64,000 nucleotides of DNA. It comes from a virus. The stretch spans positions 1 to 64,000 of IMG/VR virus record IMGVR_UViG_3300025881_000985; one strand, written 5' to 3'. Below are positions 41,783-49,095 of this stretch, in pieces. Under the pieces are notes generated by a model. It searched no databases, was not told where the DNA came from, and saw nothing but the letters and a program-made list of their open reading frames with translations. A program made the translations under genes and the position numbers. Each line of letters begins with the position of its first letter. Position 1 is the first letter of the stretch.

Positions 41783-44700
41783 AAATCAAAGAACTCAAGA
41801 TAGACAAACCAGTTGATAGCAACTGGGGCATTCCTCGTTCACAAATGCCTCAGATACAAACCAACGACTATCCTGCGTTCCTTGACTACCTAGATTCGCA
41901 TGGTGTTAATTTTGTAAAAGATACTGTTCCAGCACACTCATTAAAACCTATACAAGGCGAATTTAGTGATAAAGGTGTTGAGAAAGCACTAGCTAAACGT
42001 AAACTTGATAAACCTTGTATTGTTAGCAGTGATGGTCATATCATTGACGGACACCACAGGTGGTTGGCGGCACTTAACACAAAGCAAAACGTTAGTGTAT
42101 ACAAAGCTGATATACCAGCACACGATTTATTAAAGTTAGTAAACGATTTTCCTAAAGTGTATTACAAAAACATATACACTGAAAGTGATGTTAACTATGT
42201 TAAACCACAGTTTGATGTAGAATGGGAAGAAGCAAATCGTTATAACTACTTTGACAAACTAGGACAAGCAGGTTGGGAAGAACTTGCAAGTAAAGGAAAA
42301 GTTGTAAAAGTTAATACAAATAGTGTAAAGAAAATAGGCAATACAGGTGCAGACGGAAGCGAATCATTAGATGATTTAGAAACAGATAAAGTTGCAAGAT
42401 TAAAAAAAGCAATGGCCAGCGGTACAGTTGAAATGCCAATAGTTGTTAAACAACCAAATGGAAGTTTAGATTTGGTTGCAGGAAACACTAGACTAATAGG
42501 ACTTATAAGCACACAAGGTGAAGCAAAAGTTTGGTTAGTGGATGCAAGTAAGTTAGAAGAAAACTTTGCAGACGGTAAAGTAAAAGGTAAAAGTAGACCA
42601 GGACGAGTTAAAAAGTCCGGTGCTAGTTGTAATGGATCAGTAACAAGTCTTAGAGCCAAAGCAAAAAAAGCAAGTGGCGAAAAAGCAAAAATGTATCATT
42701 GGTGTGCTAACATGAAATCAGGAAAGAAGAAAGCCAAGAAAGAATCAGTGGAATCAGACAACATAATATCTGATGAAGTTCGTGTACTTGGAAAACTGTT
42801 TACCAAAAACGGATACGAAATAAGAGTGGTAGGTGGTGCAGTTAGAGATGTAGCACTTGGAAAAGAACCAAAAGACATTGATTTAGCTACAGATGCAACA
42901 CCAACAGAGATGCAAGCCATGTTTGATAAGGCTAACCTTAAACATATACCTACAGGCATAGAACACGGTACAATTAGTGTTATAATTGACAAAGAACCCT
43001 ACGAAATTACCACCTTAAGGGCAGATAAAGAGACTGACGGACGACATGCTGAAGTAGAGTTTGTTCGTAGTTGGGAACAAGATGCTGAACGTAGAGACTT
43101 AACATACAATGCAATGAGCATGGACATGGATGGTAAAATTCATGACTACTTTAATGGCATGGATGATCTACAAGATAAAGTAAGTCGTTTTGTTGGTGAT
43201 CCTACTAAACGTATACAAGAAGATTATCTACGTATATTACGATACTTTCGTTTTCAAGCAAGGCTAGACAAACCAAAGTTTGACAAAGAAGCAATTGATG
43301 CTATTAGCAAAGAAGCAAAAGGACTTAAACAAATAAGTGCCGAACGTGTATGGATGGAAATATCAAAGTTATTGATTGCACCAAGTGCAATACCAGTGCT
43401 AAAGCAAATGGGAGAAACTGGCGTAGCTGATGTTATTGGATTAGATGTTAGCAATGCTAACAGTGTTAAATTTGATAATCCTATTATGAATCTAGCAATG
43501 TTATCAGATGATGTTGGTATTGGTGCTAAGTGGAAAATGTCCAACGACAACAAAACTGAATTAGCATTTTATATAGCACACAAAAATAAAAAATTAAGTC
43601 AACAAGATGTTGAGGATATGATCAGTGATGGAGCGCCTGCAACCTACTTAGCAAATGTTCTAAAGATACAAGGGCAAGATCCAAATTGGGCTAAGGCACA
43701 AGTTCCGCAATTTCCTGTAACAGGTAAAGACTTGATTAATTTTGGAATTAAACCTGGTCCAAACATGGGTAAGATGCTTGATGTATTAAAACAGCAATGG
43801 AAGAAATCACGTTTTACAGCCAGCAAAGAAGATTTATTAAACACATTAAAGGAATCATTGATTAATCCTGATCCAAAATTACCAAATCTTAAAGAACCAA
43901 AAAAATTAAGCAAGTATTCAAAACGTAAAAAAGTGTTCAGTGATAATAAAGATAAACCTGAAAACGAGGAACCCGAAAACTCCACCGATAACATTGTTGA
44001 AGACCTATCAGCTAATGCAGAATTGTATGTAGACATGGATGGTGTACTTGCGGACTTCTTTGGCGAGTGGGCAAAACTAATAGGTGTTGATAGCTGGCGT
44101 AATATTAAAAACATTGAACCAGCATTAGAGAAGATCAGGCAACAAAAAGATTTCTGGATTAACTTGCCAATGACAAGCAATGCTCTACAATTATTAAGTG
44201 CCATTAAAGCATACAAAGGCAAGTATAACATATTAAGTGCTCCGTTACCCGGTGATAAGAACTCTGAACCACAGAAACGTGCATGGATTAAAAAGAATTT
44301 AAGTTCTTTCCCGCCAGAAAAAATTATTATTGATCATAACAAGGCCGCCTATGCAACCCAACCAGATGGAACACCAAATGGATTGATTGATGACTTTGGG
44401 CAAAATGTTAGTAAATGGGAAGCCGCAGGTGGAATTGCTATTAAACATAATGATCTAAAAATAGATAGAACTATAAGCAAATTGGACAAAGAAACAAGTA
44501 CACCTTCGTATAGTATAAACGAAGATGATGTTGAAGTAAGCATGTATGGTGATGCTGAAAAAGGTTATACACTAAGCAAAATTGTAGTACCAAAAGAATT
44601 ACGTGGGACAGGTATTGGTTCCAAGAAGATGCGAGAGCTTGTTGATAAAGCAGATAACGAAGGCGCTATTATTGCACTCACACCAGACACAACGTTTGGA

Positions 44701-44841
44701 GCATCATCTAAAGGACGATTAATTAAATTTTATAAAGGATTTGGATTTGTACCGAATGTAGGCCGTAACAAAGATTTTCGTTACAGGGAGACCATGATTC
44801 GTTACCCCAAGTCGAGTGGAGGTAAAGATAGCACTCAATGA
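41779..44841 (+). CDS. 1020-aa multidomain protein: ParB-like, CCA-transferase, HAD phosphatase, GNAT
   Basis: Domains in order. Residues 50-115: ParB/sulfiredoxin-like fold with D-G-H-I-I-D-G-H-H-R. Residues 185-255: a second ParB-like unit with V-A-G-N-T-R. Residues 268-320: a Lys/Arg-rich segment with two Cys (C284, C309). Residues 335-720: poly(A)/tRNA nucleotidyltransferase (R-V-V-G-G-A-V-R-D, D-I-D-L-A, R-R-D-L-T-Y-N-A, R-I-L-R-Y-F-R-F). Residues 747-900: HAD phosphatase, 5'-nucleotidase-like (V-D-M-D-G-V-L-A-D). Residues 918-1015: GNAT acetyltransferase (L-R-G-T-G-I-G). Linkers are Pro/Glu/Lys-rich. It starts M-K-I-K-E, and IVE and INE tripeptides lie in the last two linkers. A virion-packaged, protease-cut polyprotein is possible. 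Confidence 0.75.
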   Translation: MKIKELKIDKPVDSNWGIPRSQMPQIQTNDYPAFLDYLDSHGVNFVKDTVPAHSLKPIQGEFSDKGVEKALAKRKLDKPCIVSSDGHIIDGHHRWLAALNTKQNVSVYKADIPAHDLLKLVNDFPKVYYKNIYTESDVNYVKPQFDVEWEEANRYNYFDKLGQAGWEELASKGKVVKVNTNSVKKIGNTGADGSESLDDLETDKVARLKKAMASGTVEMPIVVKQPNGSLDLVAGNTRLIGLISTQGEAKVWLVDASKLEENFADGKVKGKSRPGRVKKSGASCNGSVTSLRAKAKKASGEKAKMYHWCANMKSGKKKAKKESVESDNIISDEVRVLGKLFTKNGYEIRVVGGAVRDVALGKEPKDIDLATDATPTEMQAMFDKANLKHIPTGIEHGTISVIIDKEPYEITTLRADKETDGRHAEVEFVRSWEQDAERRDLTYNAMSMDMDGKIHDYFNGMDDLQDKVSRFVGDPTKRIQEDYLRILRYFRFQARLDKPKFDKEAIDAISKEAKGLKQISAERVWMEISKLLIAPSAIPVLKQMGETGVADVIGLDVSNANSVKFDNPIMNLAMLSDDVGIGAKWKMSNDNKTELAFYIAHKNKKLSQQDVEDMISDGAPATYLANVLKIQGQDPNWAKAQVPQFPVTGKDLINFGIKPGPNMGKMLDVLKQQWKKSRFTASKEDLLNTLKESLINPDPKLPNLKEPKKLSKYSKRKKVFSDNKDKPENEEPENSTDNIVEDLSANAELYVDMDGVLADFFGEWAKLIGVDSWRNIKNIEPALEKIRQQKDFWINLPMTSNALQLLSAIKAYKGKYNILSAPLPGDKNSEPQKRAWIKKNLSSFPPEKIIIDHNKAAYATQPDGTPNGLIDDFGQNVSKWEAAGGIAIKHNDLKIDRTISKLDKETSTPSYSINEDDVEVSMYGDAEKGYTLSKIVVPKELRGTGIGSKKMRELVDKADNEGAIIALTPDTTFGASSKGRLIKFYKGFGFVPNVGRNKDFRYRETMIRYPKSSGGKDSTQ

Positions 44842-45134
44842 AGTCCAGAAAAGTCTTACCTATTCTGATAGTAGCAATGCTAACAGGATGTGCTGGGCCA
44901 CTGGAAATAGTAAATACCATAGGCTATTTCTTTGTGGATGGAGTTACAGAAGCCCAAACAGGAAAAGGGGTTATTGATAACGCAGTTAGCACGGTAGTTG
45001 GCAAAGACTGTAAAGTTAAAAACGTATTTAAGTCAAAGGAAAAACTCTGCATAGAGCAAAAAACAAATAAAAACCATGGAGAGGTTAATGGAGATAAAGA
45101 CAATCAACGAAGCAATAGATCTATTGAAAGATAA
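44838..45134 (+). CDS. Small lipoprotein
   Basis: 98 residues. Lipobox M-L-T-G-C (Cys about 18) after M-K-S-R-K-V-L-P-I-L-I-V-A. The mature part has V-N-T-I-G-Y-F-F-V-D-G, two Cys, and a basic tail that overlaps the lipase gene. It overlaps the polyprotein gene by 4 nt. Envelope role unknown. Confidence 0.65.
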   Translation: MKSRKVLPILIVAMLTGCAGPLEIVNTIGYFFVDGVTEAQTGKGVIDNAVSTVVGKDCKVKNVFKSKEKLCIEQKTNKNHGEVNGDKDNQRSNRSIER

Positions 45135-45876
45135 AGACTGGGATAATGAATTATGGTGTGATGCACTATTTGCACAAATTTCTCGTATTTCATATTTAGA
45201 TGGTAAACCAGCTAAGAAAATATTCAAACAACTAGGATTTATTAAACATAAATTTATTGAAAATGATGGAGCACAAGCACATATCATCGAAGATGAATCC
45301 AATTTGGTTTTTGCATTCCGCGGAACTGAACCAACACAATTTAATGATATAGCCGCTGACCTTAAAGCATGGAAAATGAAGAGTCGTACTGCTGGAAGAG
45401 TACATGATGGATTTTTTGATGAAACAAACAAGTTATGGCCAATGATTGAAAACTATCCAATTAATAAAAAGAAAATTTGGATTTGTGGGCATAGCCTTGG
45501 CGGTGCAATGGCAACGATATGTGCAACACGTTTATGTTTAGCGTCGCCGATGTTATACACATATGGATCTCCGCGTGTGGGAGATAGAAGATGGTTAAAA
45601 AACAATAACAGTATTAATCATCATAGATTTGTTAATAACAATGACATAGTTCCTAAAGTACCTTTAGCAATGATGGGATTCAAACACCAAGGATTACAAT
45701 GTTACATCAATTATTATGGTAATATACGACATCCAACTTTTTGGCAAAAAACCAAAGATCAATTTAGAGCTAGACGAAGAGCATGGAGTAAAGGAAAGCC
45801 GTTCAGCGGTTTTACTGATCACAGTATCAGTCGATATTCACAAAAACTCTTAGATTTATATTTAAGTTCTGATTAA
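45088..45876 (+). CDS. Class 3 lipase-like protein
   Basis: About 262 residues from the ATG at 45088 (GGAG 7 nt upstream; an ATG at 45076 is also open). F-A-F-R-G-T near 74, elbow G-H-S-L-G-G near 134-139, Y-G-S-P-R-V-G-D near 157-164, N-N-D-I-V-P-K-V-P near 183 (Asp), and D-H-S-I-S-R-Y near 246 (His) match the lipase 3 family. No signal peptide. It may attack membrane lipid during lysis (inference). Confidence 0.82.
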   Translation: MEIKTINEAIDLLKDKDWDNELWCDALFAQISRISYLDGKPAKKIFKQLGFIKHKFIENDGAQAHIIEDESNLVFAFRGTEPTQFNDIAADLKAWKMKSRTAGRVHDGFFDETNKLWPMIENYPINKKKIWICGHSLGGAMATICATRLCLASPMLYTYGSPRVGDRRWLKNNNSINHHRFVNNNDIVPKVPLAMMGFKHQGLQCYINYYGNIRHPTFWQKTKDQFRARRRAWSKGKPFSGFTDHSISRYSQKLLDLYLSSD

Positions 45877-46067
45877 GTCCAAGGTCTTCCGGGAACAAGA
45901 CCGCCGGCATTGTCAACAACATTATTTCCGCTATATTTAGATGGCAATAAGTCTCTGTTATAGGTGTCTCTGCGACCACTTGACGTACGATTAATTTTTG
46001 CTAAATCTAGTTTCGCAATCTGACGAAGTTCTTTGTTGGCTAGAGTGCTGATTCCGTTTGCGGCCAT
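45873..46067 (-). CDS. Small late protein, probable virion component
   Basis: 64 residues, basic N-terminus (M-A-A-N-G-I-S-T-L), Pro/Gly-rich end. A canonical TATAAATA late promoter (46098-46091) and AAGGAG precede it. It is convergent with the lipase gene, overlapping by 4 nt. This type recurs in marine T4-like phages. Confidence 0.65.
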   Translation of the reverse strand: MAANGISTLANKELRQIAKLDLAKINRTSSGRRDTYNRDLLPSKYSGNNVVDNAGGLVPGRPWT

Positions 46068-46090
46068 ATAATTTCTCCTTTTGTTAAATA

Positions 46091-46098
46091 TATTTATA
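46091..46098 (-). promoter_or_regulatory. Canonical T4 late promoter TATAAATA
   Basis: Exact T4 late consensus on the minus strand, 23 nt upstream of the 46067 start. Confidence 0.85.
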
Positions 46099-46106
46099 AT
46101 AAGAGG

Positions 46107-46134
46107 TTGACAATGCGATTGATGTGTGTAATAC
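46107..46134 (+). promoter_or_regulatory. Sigma70 promoter with predicted leaderless start
   Basis: TTGACA, 16-nt spacer, TAATAC. The ATG at 46142 lies 7 nt after the -10 box, at the expected transcription start. It is divergent from the late promoter at 46098. Confidence 0.65.
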
Positions 46135-46141
46135 TGTGTTT

Positions 46142-46282
46142 ATGATTATAGAGCATTTTTTAATTCGAACTGACAAGCCAATGGACTTTGTTGTTATAGA
46201 TACACGGACAAATCATGTGATTATGAAGACGTCCAGCCGTAATATTGCACTGAGAACCGTACAAAACTTGCTGAACTCTTAG
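46142..46282 (+). CDS. 46-aa early protein, predicted leaderless
   Basis: Begins M-I-I-E-H-F-L-I-R-T-D and has an alternating V-V-I-D-T-R strand pattern. No Shine-Dalgarno. Its stop is followed by an imperfect hairpin (46281-46309). Found by following the promoter. Function unknown. Confidence 0.5.
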   Translation: MIIEHFLIRTDKPMDFVVIDTRTNHVIMKTSSRNIALRTVQNLLNS

Positions 46283-46309
46283 ATTTTCACAAAAAAGTGA
46301 AAAATCTGG
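46281..46309. other. Imperfect inverted repeat before promoter copy 3
   Basis: AGATTTTCAC and GTGAAAAATCT around an A-rich loop, one bulge. It may attenuate read-through into the next promoter unit; no T run. Confidence 0.4.
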
Positions 46310-46319
46310 TAGATTCTGG

Positions 46320-46348
46320 TTGACCTTTTGGGAAAATTGTCGTATAGT
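46320..46348 (+). promoter_or_regulatory. Conserved early promoter cassette, copy 3
   Basis: TTGACC, spacer TTTTGGGAAAATTGTCG (17 nt), TATAGT, followed by ACAATAAG in the leader. Confidence 0.85.
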
Positions 46349-46378
46349 ATATACACAATAAGAACTTAGGAGAAGGTT

Positions 46379-46636
46379 ATGTACACAGTTGAAATTTACC
46401 GAGCAGACCGTCGCAAGAAAGAAGGCGAACGCCTTGTGCTCAAGAAGGACTACGACACTGACAACCGTTCAATGTTGGAGCACACGGTGAAGACCACCAT
46501 GCAGAAGGGTGAGCGGTATGAGATCCACGAGACCTTCGTAACGAAGAAAAGCCTAATGAACGGAAAAGAGTTTCAGGAGCGATATGACACTCCCTACTAC
46601 TGTTCACCTAGTTCTGAAGCATACTGGAGCATGTAA
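46379..46636 (+). CDS. Small basic early protein with atypical codon use
   Basis: 85 residues, rich in Lys/Arg/Glu. The AGGAG site is present. Codons end mainly in G or C (for example GTGCTCAAGAAGGAC), unlike most of the window, suggesting recent acquisition. No family recognised. It is expressed from cassette copy 3. Confidence 0.6.
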   Translation: MYTVEIYRADRRKKEGERLVLKKDYDTDNRSMLEHTVKTTMQKGERYEIHETFVTKKSLMNGKEFQERYDTPYYCSPSSEAYWSM

Positions 46637-46637
46637 T

Positions 46638-46874
46638 ATGAAAAAGATCTCAGACAATTTCCACAACGAACTATGGGTAGGTATGAATGCCGCCCTAGCC
46701 AGAACAGAGAACTATTATAGTGATGGTGCTGTTAATTGGAGTTATGTAGATGCAGATGTGTATATGCATATGGCTAAACAGTATGATGTAAGGACTAGCA
46801 ATAGCCTTAATGACAAGTATAGGAATCTATTTGAAGCGGCATGTGATACGATAGATGAGGGTATGGCAATATGA
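46638..46874 (+). CDS. Small hypothetical early protein
   Basis: 78 residues from the ATG at 46638; an upstream in-frame start at 46584 would overlap the previous gene. Helical, Tyr/Asn-rich, no motif. It overlaps the HD gene by 4 nt. Confidence 0.55.
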   Translation: MKKISDNFHNELWVGMNAALARTENYYSDGAVNWSYVDADVYMHMAKQYDVRTSNSLNDKYRNLFEAACDTIDEGMAI

Positions 46875-47392
46875 AAGAAAATGAAGTTAAACCGTTGGCT
46901 CTAAGAGCCTTACAGTTTGCCACTGAAGCACATGCATCAATTGGGCAGAAACGAAAGTATAGTGGGGAAGACTATATAGTACACCCCATCGAAGTTTCTG
47001 GACTAGTTAAAAAGTATGGCGGATCTGCTGAAATGCAGGCCGCGGCTCTGTTGCATGATACAGTAGAAGATACTCCTGTTACCATTGGTGATATTAACAG
47101 TGAGTTTGGTCCTGTTGTGGCCAAATTGGTTGCTGATCTAACTGACATCAGTAAACCTGAAGATGGTAATCGTAAACTACGTAAATCCATGGATAGAGAC
47201 CATACTGCTAATGCTAGTAGAGATGCTCAGATCATCAAGTTGGCTGATTTAGTCAGCAACACGGTAAGTATCAAGGCGGAAGACCCTAATTTTTGGAAAG
47301 TATACAAAGTAGAGAAAATTGCTTTGCTTGATGTTATGACCAAAGTTACAGATCATCCGTTGTACAAAATAGCATTGGAGCAAATCAAATGA
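46871..47392 (+). CDS. HD-domain (p)ppGpp hydrolase-like protein
   Basis: 173 residues of the MESH1/SpoT hydrolase type. Motifs: A-H near 20-21, R-K-Y-S-G-E-D-Y-I-V-H-P (28-39), A-A-L-L-H-D-T-V-E-D-T (58-68) with H62, D63, E66 and D67, and K-L-A-D-L-V-S-N-T near 124-132. No synthetase, TGS or ACT domain, so a stand-alone alarmone hydrolase is expected. It would remove (p)ppGpp and keep host transcription and purine supply open during infection (inference). It overlaps the next gene by 4 nt. Confidence 0.82.
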   Translation: MKENEVKPLALRALQFATEAHASIGQKRKYSGEDYIVHPIEVSGLVKKYGGSAEMQAAALLHDTVEDTPVTIGDINSEFGPVVAKLVADLTDISKPEDGNRKLRKSMDRDHTANASRDAQIIKLADLVSNTVSIKAEDPNFWKVYKVEKIALLDVMTKVTDHPLYKIALEQIK

Positions 47393-47613
47393 CCTTGAAC
47401 GAAGGCGATAAAATTATAGTTACTTGCACTGATACAAACAATTCTGTTGAAGGTGTTGTGCATAGACGCAACGGAAATACCCTATGGGTGCTGATCAATC
47501 CAGCAGTGCCTGCCATTGGAATGCACCTTACTCACCCAGGATTCTATGTGGGCAAACAGGGCGGAATGGAGTTTACTGTGGGTAAACGTGAAAAAACTTC
47601 AAAAATTTCTTAA
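47389..47613 (+). CDS. Small SH3-like hypothetical protein
   Basis: 74 residues, beta-rich (D-K-I-I-V-T-C, V-E-G-V-V-H-R-R, L-W-V-L-I-N-P), likely an SH3-like barrel. It is coupled to the HD hydrolase gene. Unknown function. Confidence 0.55.
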   Translation: MTLNEGDKIIVTCTDTNNSVEGVVHRRNGNTLWVLINPAVPAIGMHLTHPGFYVGKQGGMEFTVGKREKTSKIS

Positions 47614-47630
47614 AAAATGGTAAAAAAAGG

Positions 47631-47659
47631 TTGACCTTTTGGGAAAGATGCCGTATACT
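47631..47659 (+). promoter_or_regulatory. Conserved early promoter cassette, copy 4
   Basis: TTGACC, spacer TTTTGGGAAAGATGCCG (17 nt), TATACT, leader with ACAATAAGGA. It differs from copy 2 (36900) by one base over the core. Confidence 0.87.
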
Positions 47660-47694
47660 ACAAGAACAATAAGGAAACGAAGGAAATAAGCGAA

Positions 47695-48039
47695 ATGACA
47701 ATGACCCGCAAAGAACGTGAACTTAGTGATGCAAAAGCAAAATTTGAAGCTGGCGATCACGTTATTGAGAATGACGTTATTCTTTGGAAGTCAAACAACC
47801 GTTCGCCCATGGACGATTTGATGACGAATTGGTTGGAACTGGGTCTTATTTTGCAGGTTGAATTTGATGCAACCGAAAAAGCTCGGGACGCTCAAAACCA
47901 GGATTTCTTTGCACAATACCGACAAGCTCGTGCCAATCGCACCCCGGAGCAGATTGCTGAAGAACAGTTTGAAATGAGAGCCGCTTTTGGTTCTGGTACG
48001 GTAGTTAACATTATTACCGGAGAAAGGACGGTCCTCTAA
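47695..48039 (+). CDS. Hypothetical early protein
   Basis: 114 residues, charged, with helices rich in Glu and Arg (A-R-A-N-R-T-P-E-Q-I-A-E-E-Q). Driven by cassette copy 4. The stop overlaps the next ATG (TAATG). No family recognised. Confidence 0.6.
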   Translation: MTMTRKERELSDAKAKFEAGDHVIENDVILWKSNNRSPMDDLMTNWLELGLILQVEFDATEKARDAQNQDFFAQYRQARANRTPEQIAEEQFEMRAAFGSGTVVNIITGERTVL

Positions 48040-48158
48040 TGACAATGGAACGAGGCATATTTTTGATAGGCGTTGCGGTATTAATCCACGTGCTATATCA
48101 AATTGGTTTAGACGTAGTTATTGGTGTTGAATATTACGGCGACATCACTGGCTATTAA
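48039..48158 (+). CDS. 39-aa single-pass membrane protein
   Basis: M-T-M-E-R then about 20 hydrophobic residues (I-F-L-I-G-V-A-V-L-I) and an acidic, Tyr-rich tail. It overlaps the previous stop. A small membrane effector of unknown role. Confidence 0.55.
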   Translation: MTMERGIFLIGVAVLIHVLYQIGLDVVIGVEYYGDITGY

Positions 48159-48168
48159 AAAAAAATGG

Positions 48169-48197
48169 TTGACAAAATGGGCATACTATAGTATATT
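48169..48197 (+). promoter_or_regulatory. Sigma70 promoter for entericidin-like gene
   Basis: TTGACA, 17-nt spacer, TATATT. Only the -35 region resembles the cassette. Confidence 0.75.
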
Positions 48198-48227
48198 ATG
48201 GTTATGCTAAGAGAAAGAGGTTTGAAG

Positions 48228-48359
48228 ATGAAGAGTTTTATTTTAGTATTTGGGTGTTTATTCATGCTTAATGCATGTGGAACAGTTGGAGGCGCAATTG
48301 ATGGCGCGGGCGACGATCTAAAGCAGGCAGGAAAATGGGTAAAGCAAGTAGGAAAATAA
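48228..48359 (+). CDS. Entericidin-like small lipoprotein (43 aa)
   Basis: Starts at the ATG at 48228 after GAGG. Signal M-K-S-F-I-L-V-F-G-C-L-F-M-L-N-A-C with lipidated Cys at 17. Then G-T-V-G-G-A-I-D-G-A-G-D-D-L-K-Q-A-G, the pattern of entericidin A/B family peptides. In bacteria these affect membrane integrity. In a phage it could prime the envelope or alter adsorption. It lies 23 nt before the next small membrane gene. Confidence 0.7.
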   Translation: MKSFILVFGCLFMLNACGTVGGAIDGAGDDLKQAGKWVKQVGK

Positions 48360-48382
48360 TTTACTGGATAAGGAGAGTTTTC

Positions 48383-48541
48383 ATGATGAAATTTATTATG
48401 GGAGTAGTAGTTGGTATCGCATTATCTACATGGGGTATTGAAGGATCTACCGCAATGGTGAAAAAAGGTATTGGCCTTGTGCAAGATGGAGCACAAACAG
48501 TACAAAGCACTATCACTTCATCTAAAGGCCTAAAAGACTAA
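48383..48541 (+). CDS. 52-aa membrane protein
   Basis: Start ATG 48383 after AAGGAGAG. One hydrophobic segment near residues 4-20 with G-V-V-V-G-I-A-L-S-T-W, then a polar, helical tail. Co-transcribed with the entericidin-like gene. Function unknown. Confidence 0.6.
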   Translation: MMKFIMGVVVGIALSTWGIEGSTAMVKKGIGLVQDGAQTVQSTITSSKGLKD

Positions 48542-48631
48542 ATGGCTTTAACTAATTTTGGGAATGATCCCAGAACAACAGACGAATGCAATGAAGCATC
48601 GTCACAATCAACTAACTTTGGAGAATCAAAG

Positions 48632-49018
48632 ATGACTGACAAACTATACTCGATCGTTGGCGTTGCACTTACACCTTATGGATATAAGGTTCGTTTCGCT
48701 AATGACATGACCCGAATTAAGGTACTGTCTAAGACTGATAGAAATATTGAGCTTTATAATATGCCGGAGCCTTCAACTAAAGCAGAAGCAGTAAAGTTTA
48801 TTAAGACCAAGAAGGCTTATACTGACGAAACGTTTTTGGATTCAGACTCAGTCCGTGAAGCGATTGATAATGCAATCCTGAAATACAATGCGGTACGTGC
48901 AAAAGGCAAGCGAGTAACCGCTGGGCCTAGCATGGCGTCACTTGTGGAAAGGGCTAATGCTCAAGCCGCTCAGACAGAGACTGTTCAGGTAGAAACTTCT
49001 GAAGCAGTGACTGAGTAA
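48632..49018 (+). CDS. Hypothetical protein
   Basis: 128 residues from the ATG at 48632 (GGAGA 9 nt upstream); an in-frame ATG at 48542 would add 30 polar residues. It has an acidic C-terminus rich in Gln/Glu/Ala and a central helix. It ends before a strong terminator. No motif. Confidence 0.6.
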   Translation: MTDKLYSIVGVALTPYGYKVRFANDMTRIKVLSKTDRNIELYNMPEPSTKAEAVKFIKTKKAYTDETFLDSDSVREAIDNAILKYNAVRAKGKRVTAGPSMASLVERANAQAAQTETVQVETSEAVTE

Positions 49019-49036
49019 ATACTCCTGCATTGGGAG

Positions 49037-49063
49037 AAAAGGACCTTCGGGTCCTTTTCTTTT
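49037..49063 (+). terminator. Rho-independent terminator with UUCG loop
   Basis: 9-bp arms (49037-49045 with 49050-49058) closed by a TTCG tetraloop, then C and a T run. Confidence 0.9.
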
Positions 49064-49083
49064 GAGTGTCGTGTCAATAGGCA

Positions 49084-49091
49084 TTAAATAG
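49084..49091 (+). promoter_or_regulatory. Late promoter box TTAAATAG, 4 nt before ATG
   Basis: Box ends 4 nt before the TctA ATG at 49096; no ribosome site. Leaderless group. Confidence 0.55.
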
Positions 49092-49095
49092 CAGT

